From the NCBI RefSeq assembly GCF_034113385.1, contig NZ_JAXEXL010000011.1, positions 62,001 to 126,000 on the forward strand: a stretch of DNA of 64,000 bases, given 5' to 3'. Of this stretch, positions 61,790 through 64,000 are shown in pieces (position 1 is the stretch's first letter; each line of letters begins with the position of its first letter). The notes under the pieces were generated by a model, which was not told the origin of the DNA, searched no databases, and saw only the letters and a program-made list of their open reading frames with translations. A program made the translations under genes and the position numbers. The DNA is from Atopobium sp034113385. Lineage in GTDB: Bacteria > Actinomycetota > Coriobacteriia > Coriobacteriales > Atopobiaceae.

Positions 61790-62733
61790 CCATTCCTGTT
61801 GTCTGCATTGTTGGCCCTACGGCATCTGGTAAAAGTGCTCTGGCTGATGTATTAGCAAAGCATTTTTCCGTTCCGGTCATCTCTGTAGACGCTATGCAGG
61901 TGTATCGAGGCATGGATATTGGCACTGCAAAGACTCCCATCCAAAACCGTCGTGTAGAATTGCAAATGGTTGATGTCTGTAATGTGAGCCAAAACTATTC
62001 TGTTGATATGTTTCAAAAACAGGCACGACAATGCGTTGATGTCCTTTTAAACGAGCATCGACAGCCTGTATTGTGTGGTGGTACAGGACTGTATCTTGAT
62101 GCTGTTATTGATGAGATGGAGTTTCCCTCAGGAGATGTCCAAAGCCCTTCTCGAGAGAAATATACGCGGTTTCTAGAGAAGCACGGCACTGATGCGCTTT
62201 ATGCGCTCCTGCAAGAAAAGGATGCCGTAAGCGCCAAAGAAATACACCCTCATAACACGCGTCGTGTCATTCGTGCGTTGGAGTTATACGATCAAGGACT
62301 GTCATATGCTTCCATTCATGATGGTCTTCATGCGAGGACGCCACACTATCCAGTTTTGATTTTTGGACTTACACGCAAGCGAGAAGAACTGTATGCTCGT
62401 ATTAATACACGTGTTGATTGCATGTTTGAACAGGGCTTAGTGGATGAAGTTCGTAGTCTTCTTGATCAAGGTTTACGAGATTCCAAAACAGCTTCTAAGG
62501 CGATTGGGTATAAAGAGATTATTGATGCGCTTGACGGGTTAACGTCACTAGATGAAGCACGTGACTTGATTAAGCTGCACACAAGACGATATGCAAAACG
62601 TCAGCTTTCTTGGCTTAAGCGTGATAAAAGAACAATATGGCTGTCTTTAGATGACATGACCCAGCAACAGGCTTTTGAGTACATCGTGCACTCAATTAAG
62701 CAATGGAAACAAGAACGGTGCCAACATGGCTAA
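61786..62733 (+). CDS. miaA: tRNA dimethylallyltransferase
   Basis: A 315-residue enzyme that adds the dimethylallyl group to A37 of tRNAs reading UNN codons, the step before MiaB. P-loop GPTASGKSA (10-18), SVDAMQVYRGMDIGTAK (about 34-50), GGTGLYLDAV, and the C-terminal WLKRDKRTIW. The start overlaps the miaB stop (ATGA), the end overlaps hflX by 8 bases: one coupled unit. Confidence 0.96.
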   Translation: MTIPVVCIVGPTASGKSALADVLAKHFSVPVISVDAMQVYRGMDIGTAKTPIQNRRVELQMVDVCNVSQNYSVDMFQKQARQCVDVLLNEHRQPVLCGGTGLYLDAVIDEMEFPSGDVQSPSREKYTRFLEKHGTDALYALLQEKDAVSAKEIHPHNTRRVIRALELYDQGLSYASIHDGLHARTPHYPVLIFGLTRKREELYARINTRVDCMFEQGLVDEVRSLLDQGLRDSKTASKAIGYKEIIDALDGLTSLDEARDLIKLHTRRYAKRQLSWLKRDKRTIWLSLDDMTQQQAFEYIVHSIKQWKQERCQHG

Positions 62734-64000
62734 AGCTCAACGTTTTAAACCCATCCCAACTGCACCAGTGCCCGAGCGCGCAATTTTAGTGGGTGTAGAT
62801 TTTGGAAAAGGGGAGTGGAGCGTTGAAGAATCCTTATCTGAGCTTGAGCGATTGGCACAAACTGATGGTGCAGAAGTTATTGCCCGTCTTACTCAAAAAC
62901 TTGATACTCCTGTTCCAAAAACATTTATTGGCTCTGGTAAGGCTCAAGAACTTGTTAGTCTAGTTACGCGTCTTGAAGCAGATGTTGTTATTTTTGACGA
63001 TGAGCTTAGCCCTTCTCAACAGGCAAATCTTGAGAAAATCCTGGGATCACACACCAAGGTAATTGATCGCACGGCGCTCATCTTGGATATTTTTGGTGTT
63101 CATGCAAAAACGCGAGAGGGACGTTTGCAGGTACAGTTAGCTCAGCTGCAATACCTGTATCCTCGCTTGCGCGGCATGTGGAGTCACTTAGTAGGAGAAC
63201 AAACGCGCGGAGGTATTGGTAGTCGTTTTGGTCAGGGTGAAAGTCAGCTTGAGGTAGATCGCCGCTTGGTAAGAAAACGTATTGGCATGCTTAAAGACGC
63301 ACTAGCAGATTTAGACGTGCGTCGTGCTACACAAAGTAAAGCACGTTGGGAGTCTGGCGTCTGGCGGGTTGCTTTAGCAGGTTACACCAATGCAGGTAAA
63401 TCAACGCTACTCAACAGGCTTACTGGTGCAGAGGTATATGCAAAGGATGAATTGTTTGCAACGCTTGATCCCACAACACGCTCACTCAATTTATCTGAAG
63501 GTAGAAAAATTACGCTTACAGATACCGTAGGGTTTATTCAAAAACTTCCTACCACACTTATAAAATCTTTTAATTCAACTCTTGCAGAAGTTAAAGCTGC
63601 AGACCTTATAGTAAAAGTTGCTGATGCAAGTGATTCTCATGTAGTAAAGCAACTTCAAGCCGTTGATGAAGTATTACAGCAAATTGATGCTCAGGATATC
63701 CCTTCACTTATTGTCCTTAACAAGTGCGATGTCATTTCTCCAGAACTCAAACGTACTTTGAGCGTTACCTTTCCGGCAGCTGAGTTTGTTTCCGCTTATA
63801 AAGGCACCAATATGGATGGTCTTCTGTATCGCATTGCTAAAGAGGCATCTGCAGGCAATAGCGTTATAACTGTGCGTATTCCATACGATAAGGGCATCTT
63901 GCTTAAAATGGTCCATGAGCAAGCACAGGTCATTCGCGAAGAATATCATGATACAGGACTTATTGCTACCATCAGCGTTTCTGCTCGTATGGAGCAAACC
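62726..64000 (+). CDS. hflX: GTPase HflX (cut by window end)
   Basis: The first 425 residues of a ribosome-splitting GTPase that rescues stalled ribosomes. N-terminal HflX domain with IGSGKAQEL and FDDELSPSQQANLE, glycine-rich linker (GEQTRGGIGSRFGQGESQLE), coiled pair, then the G domain: G1 GYTNAGKST (219-227), DELFATLDPTTR, G3 DTVGF, G4 NKCD. No stop occurs before base 64000, so the end is missing; family length (about 430-450) says only a few residues are lost. ATG 62726 overlaps miaA. Confidence 0.95.
   Translation, partial: MAKAQRFKPIPTAPVPERAILVGVDFGKGEWSVEESLSELERLAQTDGAEVIARLTQKLDTPVPKTFIGSGKAQELVSLVTRLEADVVIFDDELSPSQQANLEKILGSHTKVIDRTALILDIFGVHAKTREGRLQVQLAQLQYLYPRLRGMWSHLVGEQTRGGIGSRFGQGESQLEVDRRLVRKRIGMLKDALADLDVRRATQSKARWESGVWRVALAGYTNAGKSTLLNRLTGAEVYAKDELFATLDPTTRSLNLSEGRKITLTDTVGFIQKLPTTLIKSFNSTLAEVKAADLIVKVADASDSHVVKQLQAVDEVLQQIDAQDIPSLIVLNKCDVISPELKRTLSVTFPAAEFVSAYKGTNMDGLLYRIAKEASAGNSVITVRIPYDKGILLKMVHEQAQVIREEYHDTGLIATISVSARMEQT

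Noticed and set aside
1..64000. CRISPR arrays, insertion sequences, rRNA and tRNA genes
   Set aside because: I looked for regularly spaced repeats, transposase-like reading frames and tRNA-like cloverleaf 3' ends in the gaps and found none I could support; a covariance-model search would be needed to exclude short RNA genes fully.

Overview
The window looks like a chromosomal segment of a low-to-mid GC actinobacterium of the Coriobacteriia, probably an Atopobium/Lancefieldella-like member of the Atopobiaceae. Three features support this. There is an actinobacterial-type integration host factor (mIHF) directly before gmk and rpoZ. RNase J and RNase Y occur together with no RNase E in view. A SpoVS protein lies in a rny-miaB-miaA-hflX neighbourhood. 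The genus call is an inference from gene content and order; no rRNA is present.

Region 1 (1-5700) is the right end of a siphovirus-type prophage: distal tail protein, Gp37-like tail hub protein, small zinc-ribbon protein, probable tail-tip/fibre protein, membrane coiled-coil protein, r1t-type holin, a CHAP endolysin with choline-binding-type repeats, and small genes. Two minus-strand genes follow (an HTH protein and a 64-aa protein). They have their own promoter, a palindromic operator and an internal terminator. No integrase or attachment site could be defined.

Region 2 (5850-12420) is a cell-surface glycan operon: an ABC-2 permease, an ATPase with an unusual N-terminal extra domain, and four GT2 glycosyltransferases that form two alternating homologous pairs. 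A promoter with a palindrome over its -35 box precedes it. Region 3 (12420-17860) is the pyrimidine operon pyrR-pyrB-pyrC-pyrK-pyrD-pyrF, headed by a leader that can form mutually exclusive terminator and antiterminator hairpins. carAB and pyrE are not in it.

Region 4 (17860-33930) holds mihF-gmk-rpoZ-thiI, then comEA-comEC-holA, rpsT (minus strand), lepA-dus-hemW, a minus-strand histidine phosphatase, a membrane-anchored DnaJ-like protein, dnaJ and a MtaB-type tRNA methylthiotransferase. Region 5 (33930-39945) is a complete oligopeptide/dipeptide ABC importer whose binding protein has a Tat lipoprotein signal and is separated from the permease genes by a strong terminator.

Region 6 (39960-64000) is core information processing: phoH-ybeY-dgkA-era-recO, rpsO-pnp, RNase J, ftsK, a RodZ-like protein, yajQ, rimO, pgsA, cinA, recA (textbook promoter with a LexA box in its spacer), recX, rny, an uncharacterised GHKL ATPase, spoVS, miaB, miaA and hflX, the last cut by the window end. 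The window contains three radical-SAM methylthiotransferases (MtaB, RimO, MiaB) and three RNA-decay enzymes (PNPase, RNase J, RNase Y). The least understood items are the GHKL ATPase/SpoVS pair, the membrane DnaJ paralogue, and the ABC-ATPase N-terminal domain.
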